Shown: piece after piece, positions 8,634 through 16,473 of the stretch
Layout: every line of letters begins with the position of its first letter
Numbering within the stretch: position 1 is the first letter of the stretch
NCBI GenBank assembly: GCA_040752595.1
Contig: JBFMGX010000047.1
Location: forward strand, 1-49,834
Direction: 5' to 3'
Origin: Candidatus Zixiibacteriota bacterium
GTDB taxonomy: Bacteria; Zixibacteria; MSB-5A5; WJJR01
Length of the DNA stretch: 49,834 nt
The notes under the pieces: generated by a model
Database searches by the model: none
Told to the model about the DNA's origin: nothing
What the model saw: only the letters and a program-made list of their open reading frames with translations
Program-made: the position numbers and the translations under genes

Positions 8634-9437
8634 ATGACTGACGGACACATCCACCTCGACATCCGCGATCACATTTCGACTGTGACCATCGATCGCCCCG
8701 GAAAGCGCAACGCGCTCTCGACGGAGATGCGCGTGGATCTCCTCAAGATGCTGCGCGAAGCCGATTGCAGCGACCGTGTGCGTGTGATCATCGTGACCGG
8801 CGCCGGCGGCGACTTTTGCGCCGGCGGCGACATCCATGTCCTGCGCGAGCTGAAGAACGCCGACGATGAAGCGGGTTTCGCCCGCCTGTTGGACGATGGC
8901 AAGGAGATCGTGGCCCTGCTGCGGGAGTCGACCAAACCGACAATCGCCATGGTCGACGGCGTCGCCGCCGGGGCAGGGTTTCTCATCGCGATGGCCTGCG
9001 ATCTGCGGATGGCCGGCGAGCACGCGAAATTCGGCCTCCCGTTCGTTCGTCTGGGATTGGGGCCCGATTGGGGCGGAACGTACCTGCTGCCGCGACTGCT
9101 GGGCACTGCCAAGGCGCTGGAACTGCTGTACACCGGCGAACCGATCGACGCGAACGAGGCGCAGCGGATTGGTCTCGTCAATCGCATCTGGCCGGCGGCT
9201 GAATTGACGGAGCAGACGCGCCGCCTGGCCGCGCGCCTCGCATCCGGGCCGACGGCTGTGATGGCGCGCTACAAGAGGGCGATTCACGCCACATGGGATG
9301 CCTCCTTTGAGACCACGGCCGGCATCGAACGTCAACTGCAACTGGAGAATTTCCGCGGCCCCGACTGCGCCGAGGGCATCGCCGCCTTTCTTGAGAAACG
9401 CGCGCCTCGGTTCGGGCCGTTGCCTCATCGACCATGA
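8634..9437 (+). CDS. Enoyl-CoA hydratase/isomerase (crotonase) family protein, PaaG-like
   Basis: The 267-residue protein has crotonase hallmarks: the oxyanion segments FCAGGDIHVLRE (about 61-72) and VAAGAGFLIAMACDLRMA (about 110-127). Both glutamates used by classical enoyl-CoA hydratases are missing; the GGGCE-type position is F116 and the PEI-type position is F137. An aspartate is present at D145 in GLGPDWGGTYLLPRL, as in PaaG-type isomerases. An isomerase or a related acyl-CoA reaction is therefore more likely than hydration. No strong ribosome-binding site precedes the ATG at 8634. No other beta-oxidation gene is adjacent, so the pathway is uncertain. A hairpin follows the stop codon. 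Confidence 0.85.
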   Translation: MTDGHIHLDIRDHISTVTIDRPGKRNALSTEMRVDLLKMLREADCSDRVRVIIVTGAGGDFCAGGDIHVLRELKNADDEAGFARLLDDGKEIVALLRESTKPTIAMVDGVAAGAGFLIAMACDLRMAGEHAKFGLPFVRLGLGPDWGGTYLLPRLLGTAKALELLYTGEPIDANEAQRIGLVNRIWPAAELTEQTRRLAARLASGPTAVMARYKRAIHATWDASFETTAGIERQLQLENFRGPDCAEGIAAFLEKRAPRFGPLPHRP

Positions 9438-9449
9438 CATGAGCCGACA

Positions 9450-9476
9450 TCCCCCGGTCGTGGCGTTGCCGGGGGA
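9450..9476 (+). terminator. Hairpin after the crotonase gene
   Basis: TCCCCCGG (9450-9457) pairs with CCGGGGGA (9469-9476) across an 11-base loop, 13 bases after the crotonase stop. There is no T-tract, so rho-independent termination is only possible. Confidence 0.45.
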
Positions 9477-9482
9477 AACTCA

Positions 9483-9511
9483 TTGCTCATACACGCAGTC
9501 CACTCTATTAT
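9483..9511 (+). promoter_or_regulatory. Candidate promoter of the cmk-plsC-rpsA cluster
   Basis: TTGCTC (9483-9488) and TATTAT (9506-9511) are separated by 17 bases. Transcription would start near 9518, giving a leader of about 40 bases to the GTG at 9558. A GTG at 9519 lies almost at the predicted transcription start, so a leaderless longer form cannot be excluded. Confidence 0.5.
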
Positions 9512-9557
9512 CAGCGTCGTGGATTCCGCGCGCATTCCCGACGTCTTCCGAGGTGCC

Positions 9558-10232
9558 GTGATCACGATCGACGGCCCGGCCGGATCGGGGAAGTCGACCA
9601 CCGCCCGTCGGCTGGCGGAACGTATCGGTTTCGACTATCTCGACACAGGCGCCATGTATCGGACGGTGACACTGCTGGTCGGCCGTCGACATTGCGATCT
9701 GGCCGACAGAGATCGGTTGTCGGCCGTGTTGGACGAGTTTGATTCCCGTTTCGTCATCCGGCAGGATCATGATCGGGGCGTTCGCGCCTACCTCGATGAG
9801 GAGGACGTCACCGATCTCGTCCGCACTCCGGTGGTCGACGCGCAAGTCTCGGCCGTTGCCGCGCTCCCCGAGGTGCGGGAACGACTGGTCCGGTGGCAGA
9901 GACGACGAGCCGCCCAGGGCAACGTCGTGCTGGAAGGCCGGGACACCGGCACGGTCGTATGGCCCGACGCCGACGTGAAGATCTACCTGGAGGCGTCATT
10001 GGCAGAACGCGCCTCACGTCGCAGCAGGGAACGCGGCGGTGGGGAGGATTCCGAACAGTTGCAACGTGACATGGCCCGTCGCGACCGTGCCGATTCGACC
10101 CGCGCCCACGGTCCGCTGCGCAAACCGGATGACGCGATCACGGTCGACACCTCCTCGCTGACCATCGATGAGCAGATCCACGAGGTCTATCGCATCTGCC
10201 ACGAGCAATTGCGTTTGAACCGCGCTCGGTAG
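9558..10232 (+). CDS. cmk: Cytidylate kinase
   Basis: This cytoplasmic enzyme phosphorylates CMP and dCMP with ATP in nucleotide salvage. The P-loop GPAGSGKS lies at residues 6-13. It is followed by the typical FDYLDTGAMYRTVT, the NMP-binding segment VVLEGRDTGTVVWPDADVK, and the lid arginines in RRDRADSTRAHGPLRKP. The GTG at 9558 gives 224 residues and the canonical N-terminus ITIDGPAGSGKST, with GAGG four bases upstream. Earlier in-frame starts (GTG 9519, TTG 9483) would add 13 to 25 residues with no family counterpart. The plsC gene follows 19 bases after the stop and rpsA comes next, an order found in many bacteria. Confidence 0.93.
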   Translation: MITIDGPAGSGKSTTARRLAERIGFDYLDTGAMYRTVTLLVGRRHCDLADRDRLSAVLDEFDSRFVIRQDHDRGVRAYLDEEDVTDLVRTPVVDAQVSAVAALPEVRERLVRWQRRRAAQGNVVLEGRDTGTVVWPDADVKIYLEASLAERASRRSRERGGGEDSEQLQRDMARRDRADSTRAHGPLRKPDDAITVDTSSLTIDEQIHEVYRICHEQLRLNRAR

Positions 10233-10251
10233 CACGGATGGACCCACGGTG

Positions 10252-10914
10252 ATGCGTTTCGGTTATCGCTTCTGGCTGTACCTCGCCCGCACGATCTACA
10301 CAGTGCTCTGGTGGCCGCGCTTGCAAGGGCGCGAGAAGCTGCCCGAGGGCGCCTTCCTGATCTGCCCCAATCATCGATCCTGGTTCGATCCGCCCATGGT
10401 GGCGTTCCTGGTGCCCAGAGAGATAGGGTTTCTCGCCAAGGCGGAGTTGTTTCACAATCCGCTCTTCGGAGGTCTCATCCGATACCTCAACGCCCGGCCA
10501 ATCCGCCGTGGCGTGATCGATCGCACCGCCGAGCAGGAGATCCTTCGTTTGTTGGCATCGGGGCGGCCGGTTCTCGTTTTTCCCGAGGGAACGCGGTCGC
10601 GCACCGGCCGAATGCAATCGCCGCGCCCTGGTGTCGGACGACTGGCACGGATTGCCGGCCTGCCGATTGTTCCGGCGTACATCGAGGGGAACCGGCGACT
10701 GTCCCTCGCGGTCTTTCGTTGGCGCCGGCTCACGATACGCACCGGCGAGCCCATTCCCGCCGAAGAAGTCCTTGCCTTCCCCGATGACAAGGATGGGTAT
10801 CGTGCCCTCTCCCGCCTGATCATGCAGAGAATCTGCGCCCTCAGCGATGACTCCGCGCGCGACCTCGCCGATGCCTTTCCAAGCGACGCACTCGTCGAGA
10901 CCCACGGCTCGTAG
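10252..10914 (+). CDS. plsC: 1-acyl-sn-glycerol-3-phosphate acyltransferase
   Basis: PlsC transfers an acyl chain to lysophosphatidic acid to make phosphatidic acid at the inner face of the cytoplasmic membrane. The 220-residue protein shows the acyltransferase blocks: the HX4D motif NHRSWFDP (H41, D46), an arginine-containing block around ARPIRRG, FPEGTRSRTG, and IVPAYIEGN. A hydrophobic N-terminal stretch (FWLYLARTIYTVLWW) would anchor it. The start is ATG 10252 directly after a GTG at 10249; either may be used. It lies between cmk and rpsA and is probably in the same transcript. Confidence 0.9.
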   Translation: MRFGYRFWLYLARTIYTVLWWPRLQGREKLPEGAFLICPNHRSWFDPPMVAFLVPREIGFLAKAELFHNPLFGGLIRYLNARPIRRGVIDRTAEQEILRLLASGRPVLVFPEGTRSRTGRMQSPRPGVGRLARIAGLPIVPAYIEGNRRLSLAVFRWRRLTIRTGEPIPAEEVLAFPDDKDGYRALSRLIMQRICALSDDSARDLADAFPSDALVETHGS

Positions 10915-10960
10915 CGGTCTTGCGCCTGCGTGCTTGATTGCCGCATGATTCGGTGGACAT

Positions 10961-11044
10961 AGCCCACCCGGGGCAAAGTTGTCGCAGTGTAGGGTGGGCT
11001 CCGCCCACGACTTCGTCACGCGGCCAGGGGGCTTCAGCCCCTTG
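10961..11044. repeat. Inverted repeats in the rpsA leader region
   Basis: AGCCCACCC (10961-10969) can pair with GGGTGGGCT (10992-11000). The latter also starts a small palindrome GTGGGC-TCC-GCCCAC. A copy of the AGGGGGCTTCAGCCCCTT family follows at about 11025-11043. These lie in the 259-base gap between plsC and rpsA and could form structure in the rpsA leader. Whether they are regulatory or dispersed repeats is unclear. Confidence 0.5.
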
Positions 11045-11173
11045 CGGCGCGCGAATGGCGTGAAAAAGACCTTGTGGTATATGCCCTGTGCCTGCATTTT
11101 AGAGGGCTTTTCCGTTTCCGATGGAGAGGCCGCCCGGATGGGCGAATGCTGCTGTTCAGGAGGAAGTCCACAG

Positions 11174-13222
11174 GTGTCCACAACCACAAAACCCGATGAC
11201 GAGTCGGGAAAAACCACCGGCGGCACGCGCACGAAGAAGGCCGCCACCACCACATCCCGCAAGAAGAAGGTCACCGAGGTCAAGACGGAAGGTCTGACCC
11301 GCACGGCGACGGTACGCAAGACCAAATCGGCCAAGCGCGCCCAGATGGCCGCGGTCGCTCCACTTCCACCCCCGGTCGTCGAGAAGGAGGAGATCTATGC
11401 TCCCGATCTCGATGACAAGGAATTCACCCCCGAGGACGACCAGCGCATGGCGGCGCTCTATGAGCAGACGATCGCCGAGATTCGCGAAGGGGAAATCGTC
11501 AAGGGACGCGTCCAGGCCGTCAGCCGCGATGCCGTCATTGTCGACGTCGGCTTCAAGTCCGAAGGCGCCATTCCGATCTCTGAGTTCTCCGAGCCGATCA
11601 ATGTCAAGGTCGGCGACGAGGTGGATGTCTTCCTTGATGCCGTCGAGGATCAGGACGGGCAACTCGTCCTCTCCAAGAGCAAGGCCGACTTCCTGCGCGT
11701 CTGGGATCGGATACGGGCGGCGCATGAACAGGGCGTGATGGTCGATGGGCGCATCGTGCGCCGCATCAAGGGCGGCCTGGTCGTCGACCTGTTCGGCGTC
11801 GAGGCGTTTCTCCCCGGATCGCAGGTGGCCCTGCGCCAGGTCCCCGACTTCGATTCGCTGATTGGCCAAGCGTTGCCGATGAAGATCATCAAGCTGAACA
11901 AGACGCGCCGCAACATCGTCGTGTCGCGCCGCGTCGTCCTCGAGCAGGAGCGCGACGACTTGCGCAGCCGGGTCTTGGGGGAGATTTCGACCGGACAGAT
12001 CCGCCGCGGCAAGGTCAAAAACATCACCGACTTCGGCGTGTTCATCGACTTGGGTGGCGTCGACGGTCTCCTGCACATCACCGACATGTCATGGGGACGG
12101 ATTCGCCATCCCTCCGAGGTGGTCTCGGTGGGGGACGACATCGACATCAAGATCCTCGATTTCGATCCCAAGACGCACCGCATTTCCCTCGGACTCAAGC
12201 AACTGACGGCGCATCCCTGGGAGAACGTCGAGGAGAAGTACCCCATTGGCGGCCGCGTGCAGGGTCGGGTCGTCTCGATCACCGACTACGGCGCATTTGT
12301 GGAGCTGGAGCGCGGCGTCGAGGGCTTGGTGCACATTTCCGAGATGTCCTGGACGCACCATGTGCGGCATCCTTCCAAGCTGGTGCAGGTCGGCGACACG
12401 GTCGACGCGATGGTTCTCAATGTCGACCGCGAGCACCAGAAGATCTCTCTGGGAATCAAACAACTGGAGCCCGATCCCTGGTCGACCGTGGAGTTGCGAT
12501 ATCCGGTCGGCACGCGGCACGAAGGGCGTGTCCGCAATCTGACCGCCTTCGGTGCCTTCGTCGAGCTGGAGGAAGGGATCGACGGGCTGGTGCACATCTC
12601 CGATCTATCGTGGACCCGTCGCGTTCAGCATCCATCCGAGGTCATGAAAAAAGGCGATCTGGTTCCCGTAATCGTACTGAACATCGATGCGGAAAACCGC
12701 AAGATCTCCCTCGGACACAAACAGGTGCTGGAAGACCCGTGGCCTCACTACCACGAGCGTTTTCGTGTCAGCAACGAGATGACAGGCAAGATCGTCCGGC
12801 TGCTCGAACGCGGCGTGGTGGTCGACATCGACAACGAGGTGGAGGGGTTCGTCCCGCTCAACCAGCTCGGCAAGAAGGAGTTGGAGAAGCCCGAGGACGC
12901 CTTCGCCATCGGCGATGAGTTGAAGATGCGGGTGATCGAATTCGACCCAACCAACCGCCGGATTGTCTTGTCGGTCGAGGCCTACTACCGCGACAAAGAT
13001 CGCGGCGAGTTGGAAGGGTTCTTAGCGGCCCATCCGACCCGCACGACCTCGATGGGCGAGGCCGCAGTCGTGAGCGCGCCGGAGACGGCACGCGAGCCCG
13101 AGGCGGGGGAGCCAACGGGCACTGGCGCAACGCCGGATGCCGAGGAAGCACAAGAACAGCGCCCGGAGAACGACAACAACCGGCCGGAAGGCGGGCTCTC
13201 GGGCGGATTGACGGGCGTGTGA
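11174..13222 (+). CDS. rpsA: Ribosomal protein S1, six S1 domains
   Basis: S1 binds mRNA on the 30S subunit and helps start translation. Six S1 RNA-binding domains begin at about residues 104, 186, 273, 358, 445 and 533. Domains 3 to 5 are the most typical, with cores such as ITDFGVFIDLGGVDGLLHI. The start at GTG 11174 is chosen because AGGAGG lies ten bases upstream. This gives 682 residues, larger than the 557 of Escherichia coli. The excess is a lysine- and threonine-rich N-terminal extension (about 100 residues, KKAATTTSRKKKVTEVK) and a glutamate/glycine-rich C-terminal tail after residue 610. Both extensions are probably disordered. The gene follows cmk and plsC and ends before a strong hairpin. 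Confidence 0.93.
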   Translation: MSTTTKPDDESGKTTGGTRTKKAATTTSRKKKVTEVKTEGLTRTATVRKTKSAKRAQMAAVAPLPPPVVEKEEIYAPDLDDKEFTPEDDQRMAALYEQTIAEIREGEIVKGRVQAVSRDAVIVDVGFKSEGAIPISEFSEPINVKVGDEVDVFLDAVEDQDGQLVLSKSKADFLRVWDRIRAAHEQGVMVDGRIVRRIKGGLVVDLFGVEAFLPGSQVALRQVPDFDSLIGQALPMKIIKLNKTRRNIVVSRRVVLEQERDDLRSRVLGEISTGQIRRGKVKNITDFGVFIDLGGVDGLLHITDMSWGRIRHPSEVVSVGDDIDIKILDFDPKTHRISLGLKQLTAHPWENVEEKYPIGGRVQGRVVSITDYGAFVELERGVEGLVHISEMSWTHHVRHPSKLVQVGDTVDAMVLNVDREHQKISLGIKQLEPDPWSTVELRYPVGTRHEGRVRNLTAFGAFVELEEGIDGLVHISDLSWTRRVQHPSEVMKKGDLVPVIVLNIDAENRKISLGHKQVLEDPWPHYHERFRVSNEMTGKIVRLLERGVVVDIDNEVEGFVPLNQLGKKELEKPEDAFAIGDELKMRVIEFDPTNRRIVLSVEAYYRDKDRGELEGFLAAHPTRTTSMGEAAVVSAPETAREPEAGEPTGTGATPDAEEAQEQRPENDNNRPEGGLSGGLTGV

Positions 13223-13383
13223 CCAGAACGGCCGTAATTTGGGCGGCCAAGCCGTTGCCGGTGAATGCCTTACGCGACGCCTTCGCGGCCGGTTGAAAAA
13301 CTGGAACAAACTGCCGGCTGATCGGTAGTAGCTATTGCGAGCACAATGCAGGGCAAAACCACCTCCTTGTCCTGCTTCTGCAC

Positions 13384-13417
13384 AATCCCCGGGGACGCAA
13401 GTTCCCGGGGATTTCTC
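13384..13417 (+). terminator. Probable rpsA terminator
   Basis: AATCCCCGGG (13384-13393) pairs with CCCGGGGATT (13404-13413) across a ten-base loop, followed by TCTCC. The T-tract is weak. The rest of the 336-base gap between rpsA and the cytochrome gene shows no gene, only possible promoter-like words (TTGACT/TTGACG around 13475-13485) that I cannot place confidently. Confidence 0.55.
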
Positions 13418-13558
13418 CATCTGGGAACTCTGAGACAACCGAGATTGTGACAATCTTGGCGACATTTGTCCCCGTTGACTCTTGACGCCATCGGACAGTC
13501 ACCCAATGTTCGGCTGAGAGCACGCGATCGTTGGTCCCGATCTCAGGAGGAGGGTGGA

Positions 13559-14827
13559 ATGAGGAAGTGTTGGAGGGCGAAAACGGTGGCGCTGCGGTCG
13601 ATGATGCTGCTGGCGGCAGTCGCCATGATCATCCGGCCCGGCGCGGCTCATGCACAGGAGTGCGTGACATGCCACCAGAAGACCTCCCCCGGAGTCGTCG
13701 CCGACTGGACGCTGAGCAAGCACAGCGCCAACGATGTCGGTTGTGACGTTTGCCACGGCGACCAGCACAAGGGTGCCGATGACGCTGCCTTGGCGCTCAT
13801 CCCGACACCCCAGACCTGCGCCACCTGTCATCAAACCCAGGTCGAGCAATACACGCGCGGCAAGCATGCCGCCGGCTGGGCCGCGATGAAGGCGATGCCG
13901 ACCACACACTGGTTGCCGATGGCATTGACCGAGGGTATGAAAGGGTGCGGCGGCTGCCACAAGATCGGGTTGAAATCCGACGCCGAAATCCAGACGCTGA
14001 AGGACGAGGGGGTTCGCTTCGGTGTGGCCTCATGCGATGCCTGCCACACGCGTCATGCGTTCTCTGTGACCGAGGCGCGTCAACCGCAGGCCTGCCAGAC
14101 CTGCCACATGGGATTCGACCATCCACAGTGGGAGATGTACTCGGCCTCGAAGCACGGCGTCCGCTACGGGCTCAAGCAGACCGGCGTCCTCTCCGATTCC
14201 ATCGCCGGTCCCACCTGCCAGAACTGCCACATGCAGGAGGGGAATCATGAGGTCCGCACCCCATGGGGCTTCCTGGCGGTGCGTTTGCCGTTACCCGAAG
14301 ACCCGCAATGGAAGGCCGATCAGACGACGATCCTGCAGGCCCTCGGTGTCCTCGACCCACTGGGGAAGCCGACCGCACGGCTGGATGTCGTCAAAGCCGC
14401 CGATGTCGCCCGACTAACGCAGGAGAGCTTCGACGCCGAGCGCGCCAAGCTGATGAACGCGTGCAGCCAGTGCCATTCCGAGAACTTCGCCAAAGGCGAG
14501 CTCGCCAAGGGCGACAAGATGATCCGCGCCGCCGATTCGATGCTCGCGGCAGCCATCCGTATTGTGGCGGGGTTATACCAGGATGGGACTCTCGCGAAAC
14601 CGGCGCACTACGCCTATCCCTTCCCCGATCTTCTGGCGTTCCACGATGCGCCGACGCCGATCGAGCAGCGGTTGTTCGTGATGCACCTCGAACACCGCAT
14701 GCGCGCCTTCCAAGGCACGTTCCATGCCAACCCCGACTATGCCCTTTGGTATGGCTGGAGTGAGCTGGTCCGCGACTTGAGCGACATCAAAGAGATGGCC
14801 GCGCAGATGCGCACCGCGAAGAAGTGA
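13559..14827 (+). CDS. Exported octaheme cytochrome c, hydroxylamine-oxidoreductase-like
   Basis: The 422-residue protein has a signal peptide (MMLLAAVAMIIRPGAAHA) and exactly eight CxxCH haem-attachment motifs, with first cysteines at residues 35, 62, 87, 130, 159, 179, 220 and 302. The heme spacing, the segment MYSASKHGVRYG and the helical C-terminal region are typical of the HAO/octaheme nitrite reductase superfamily, which handles hydroxylamine, nitrite or related nitrogen compounds in the periplasm. It is shorter than classical HAO (about 550 residues). A tyrosine in NPDYALWYGW near residue 395 could correspond to the HAO cross-link tyrosine, but this needs an alignment. The start at 13559 follows AGGAGG. 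No haem-lyase or redox partner gene is adjacent. Confidence 0.85.
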   Translation: MRKCWRAKTVALRSMMLLAAVAMIIRPGAAHAQECVTCHQKTSPGVVADWTLSKHSANDVGCDVCHGDQHKGADDAALALIPTPQTCATCHQTQVEQYTRGKHAAGWAAMKAMPTTHWLPMALTEGMKGCGGCHKIGLKSDAEIQTLKDEGVRFGVASCDACHTRHAFSVTEARQPQACQTCHMGFDHPQWEMYSASKHGVRYGLKQTGVLSDSIAGPTCQNCHMQEGNHEVRTPWGFLAVRLPLPEDPQWKADQTTILQALGVLDPLGKPTARLDVVKAADVARLTQESFDAERAKLMNACSQCHSENFAKGELAKGDKMIRAADSMLAAAIRIVAGLYQDGTLAKPAHYAYPFPDLLAFHDAPTPIEQRLFVMHLEHRMRAFQGTFHANPDYALWYGWSELVRDLSDIKEMAAQMRTAKK

Positions 14828-14838
14828 TATAGTGTGCC

Positions 14839-15279
14839 ACCGACCTTGGTCGGTATGTCGAAGAATCCCGCTTTACCAGTGGCGCCGGGTGCCCACACCC
14901 GGCGCAAGCTGTTGGTACACTGCGGTCGGGTGTGGGCACCCGACCGCACACAGCGGCCTCTTCAACAGTCCCCTTGGATTGACAAACGGCCCGGTGCCAC
15001 TGACCCTGGTCAGTGAGCCTTGAATCGCCCCACAAGAGGGACGACGACTGGCGTGGCCCTGACGTTCGTCAGGGCTCGTTGAAGCCGTGACACTAATCAG
15101 CATCGGCAACGTGATCCAGGTCGTTTCCCAATCGTCTGGTTCTTCGTGAACCGTGACCAAGGTCACGGCCTCACATCACTCACGCACTGGCCGGCGTGGC
15201 CCTGACGTTCGTCAGGGCTCGTTCAAGCCGTGACCAAGGTCACGACCACACATCCCTCACGCACTGACCAAGGTCAGTG
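14839..15279. repeat. Cluster of seven TGAC-N4-GTCA palindromes
   Basis: The 429-base gap and the end of ogt hold seven palindromes of 16-18 bases. They are at 14839-14854, 14998-15015, 15057-15074, 15151-15168, 15200-15217, 15228-15244 and 15262-15279. Most share the core TGAC-N4-GTCA; the first has CGAC-N4-GTCG. A 42-base direct repeat with one mismatch lies at 15050-15091 and 15193-15234. Another pair, GCCGGGTG-CCCA-CACCCGGC near 14886 and GTCGGGTG-TGGG-CACCCGAC near 14924, lies between them. No gene is visible in the gap. The last palindrome is inside the ogt coding region. A related fragment (TGCCACCGACCTTGG) recurs near 49346. Confidence 0.8.
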
Positions 15280-15826
15280 GCACGCAACCTCCCAGTTGGC
15301 GCTCGTTGCCATGCGAGACGCCGCTCTCCAGCTCCAGCAGCCACTTCTTGCGTGACAGCCCGCCGCCGTAGCCGCGCAGGGCGCCGTTTACTTCGATGAC
15401 CCGGTGGCAGGGGATCACGATCGACAGGTAGTTCGCCCCATTGGCGCGGCCGACCGCACGTTGCGCATCCGGTTTGCCGAGGGCGGCGGCGATCTGGCCA
15501 TAGCTCCGCGTCTCACCATAGGGAATGGCGAGAAGTTGCTCCCAAACACTCCGCTCAAATGGCGTACCGCGCACGCCGATCGGCACCGTAAACTCCCGCA
15601 GAGTGCCGGCGAAGTAGGCGGCGAGTTGCCTTTCGAGGTCGTCAAGGAGATTGGTATTGCCCGCCGACAGCGGCAGCCGGTAGCGCTTCTCGACTCGTTC
15701 CTTGATTCGTTCCACACCGCTGCGATCGTGCCATTCGAGGAAACAGACTCCGTTGGCGGTCGCCCCGGCGATCATCGGTCCCAATGGGCTGTCAAGATCA
15801 CGAACGCCGATGGTTGGTTCGTGCAT
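15257..15826 (-). CDS. ogt: Methylated-DNA--protein-cysteine methyltransferase
   Basis: Ogt removes methyl groups from O6-methylguanine by transferring them to its own cysteine, here C140 in IVIPCHRVI. The 189-residue protein has the usual small N-terminal domain and the DNA-binding HTH segment (YGQIAAALGKPDAQRAVGRA). The start at 15826 has GGAGG four bases upstream and lies inside the preceding ada-like gene, overlapping it by 29 bases. The two therefore form a translationally coupled pair carrying the functions fused in Escherichia coli Ada. The last eight or so residues (VPLTLVSA) are encoded by one of the dispersed palindromes, so the C-terminus has been altered or extended by a repeat. 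Confidence 0.92.
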   Translation of the reverse strand: MHEPTIGVRDLDSPLGPMIAGATANGVCFLEWHDRSGVERIKERVEKRYRLPLSAGNTNLLDDLERQLAAYFAGTLREFTVPIGVRGTPFERSVWEQLLAIPYGETRSYGQIAAALGKPDAQRAVGRANGANYLSIVIPCHRVIEVNGALRGYGGGLSRKKWLLELESGVSHGNERQLGGCVPLTLVSA

Positions 15827-16388
15827 AATACCTCCCCGGCGGCTGGCCGAACTGGCGTGCGAAGGCATCGCGGAATCCGCTCGCCGATTCATATCCACTG
15901 GCATACGCGGCGTTCAGATAATCGGTTCCCGACTCGATCAATTCGCGCGCGAACGCCAATCGCAGTCGCCGATGAAAGGCCGAAGGCGTTGTGTGCAAGT
16001 GGGTCTTGAAATACCGGCGCACCGTGGCGATGTGGACTGCGGTCAGGCGCATCAACTGCGATTCGGTCAGCCGCTGATCGCGCGTGGCGCGCATATGCGC
16101 CAGAACCAATGGGAGCCAATCCGGAAGCACATCGGGATAGCGGGCGGCGCGGCAGCGTTTACACCCGCGCAAACCGGCGGCAATCGCCTCCTCCCGCGTG
16201 GCGAAGAACCGCACGTTTTTCAGCCGTGGCAGCCGCGCCCGGCACGACGGCAGGCAGTAGATCCCGGTCGACAACACGCCGACATAGAACTTCCCATCGT
16301 ACGCCGCATCGTTCCGGCTCATCGCCGCCGCCATCGTCTGGTAGTCGAGCGGATCCACGCGAGTAAACAACGATAGTGCCCGCGGCAC
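15798..16388 (-). CDS. Ada-type methylphosphotriester sensor and AraC-family activator
   Basis: This 196-residue protein matches the N-terminal half of Ada (AdaA). A zinc site is formed by C45, C49, C76 and C79, whose spacing (4, 27, 3) is identical to C38, C42, C69 and C72 of Escherichia coli Ada. C45 is therefore the likely methyl acceptor from DNA phosphotriesters. An AraC-type double HTH follows (about 95-190, ending GYESASGFRDAFARQFGQPPGRYY). The protein probably activates its own operon with ogt after alkylation damage. The GTG start at 16388 lacks a clear ribosome-binding site; an ATG 22 codons downstream is also possible. The 3' end overlaps ogt. Confidence 0.9.
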   Translation of the reverse strand: MPRALSLFTRVDPLDYQTMAAAMSRNDAAYDGKFYVGVLSTGIYCLPSCRARLPRLKNVRFFATREEAIAAGLRGCKRCRAARYPDVLPDWLPLVLAHMRATRDQRLTESQLMRLTAVHIATVRRYFKTHLHTTPSAFHRRLRLAFARELIESGTDYLNAAYASGYESASGFRDAFARQFGQPPGRYYARTNHRRS

Positions 16389-16473
16389 CGTCTACCGATT
16401 TCCGTGCAGGGATGTTGGAAAGTGATCGGTCAGGAAGCCGAAGCGGGGAAGCCGCCCAGTCTTCCGGCAACGA

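Noticed and set aside
9519-9558. Leaderless cmk starting at GTG 9519
   Set aside because: The start at 9558 has a GAGG ribosome-binding site and gives the standard cytidylate kinase N-terminus, so it is preferred; the earlier start is noted only as an alternative.
14839-15279. CRISPR array at the palindrome cluster
   Set aside because: The repeats are short, divergent and irregularly spaced, with no spacers of constant length and no cas genes.
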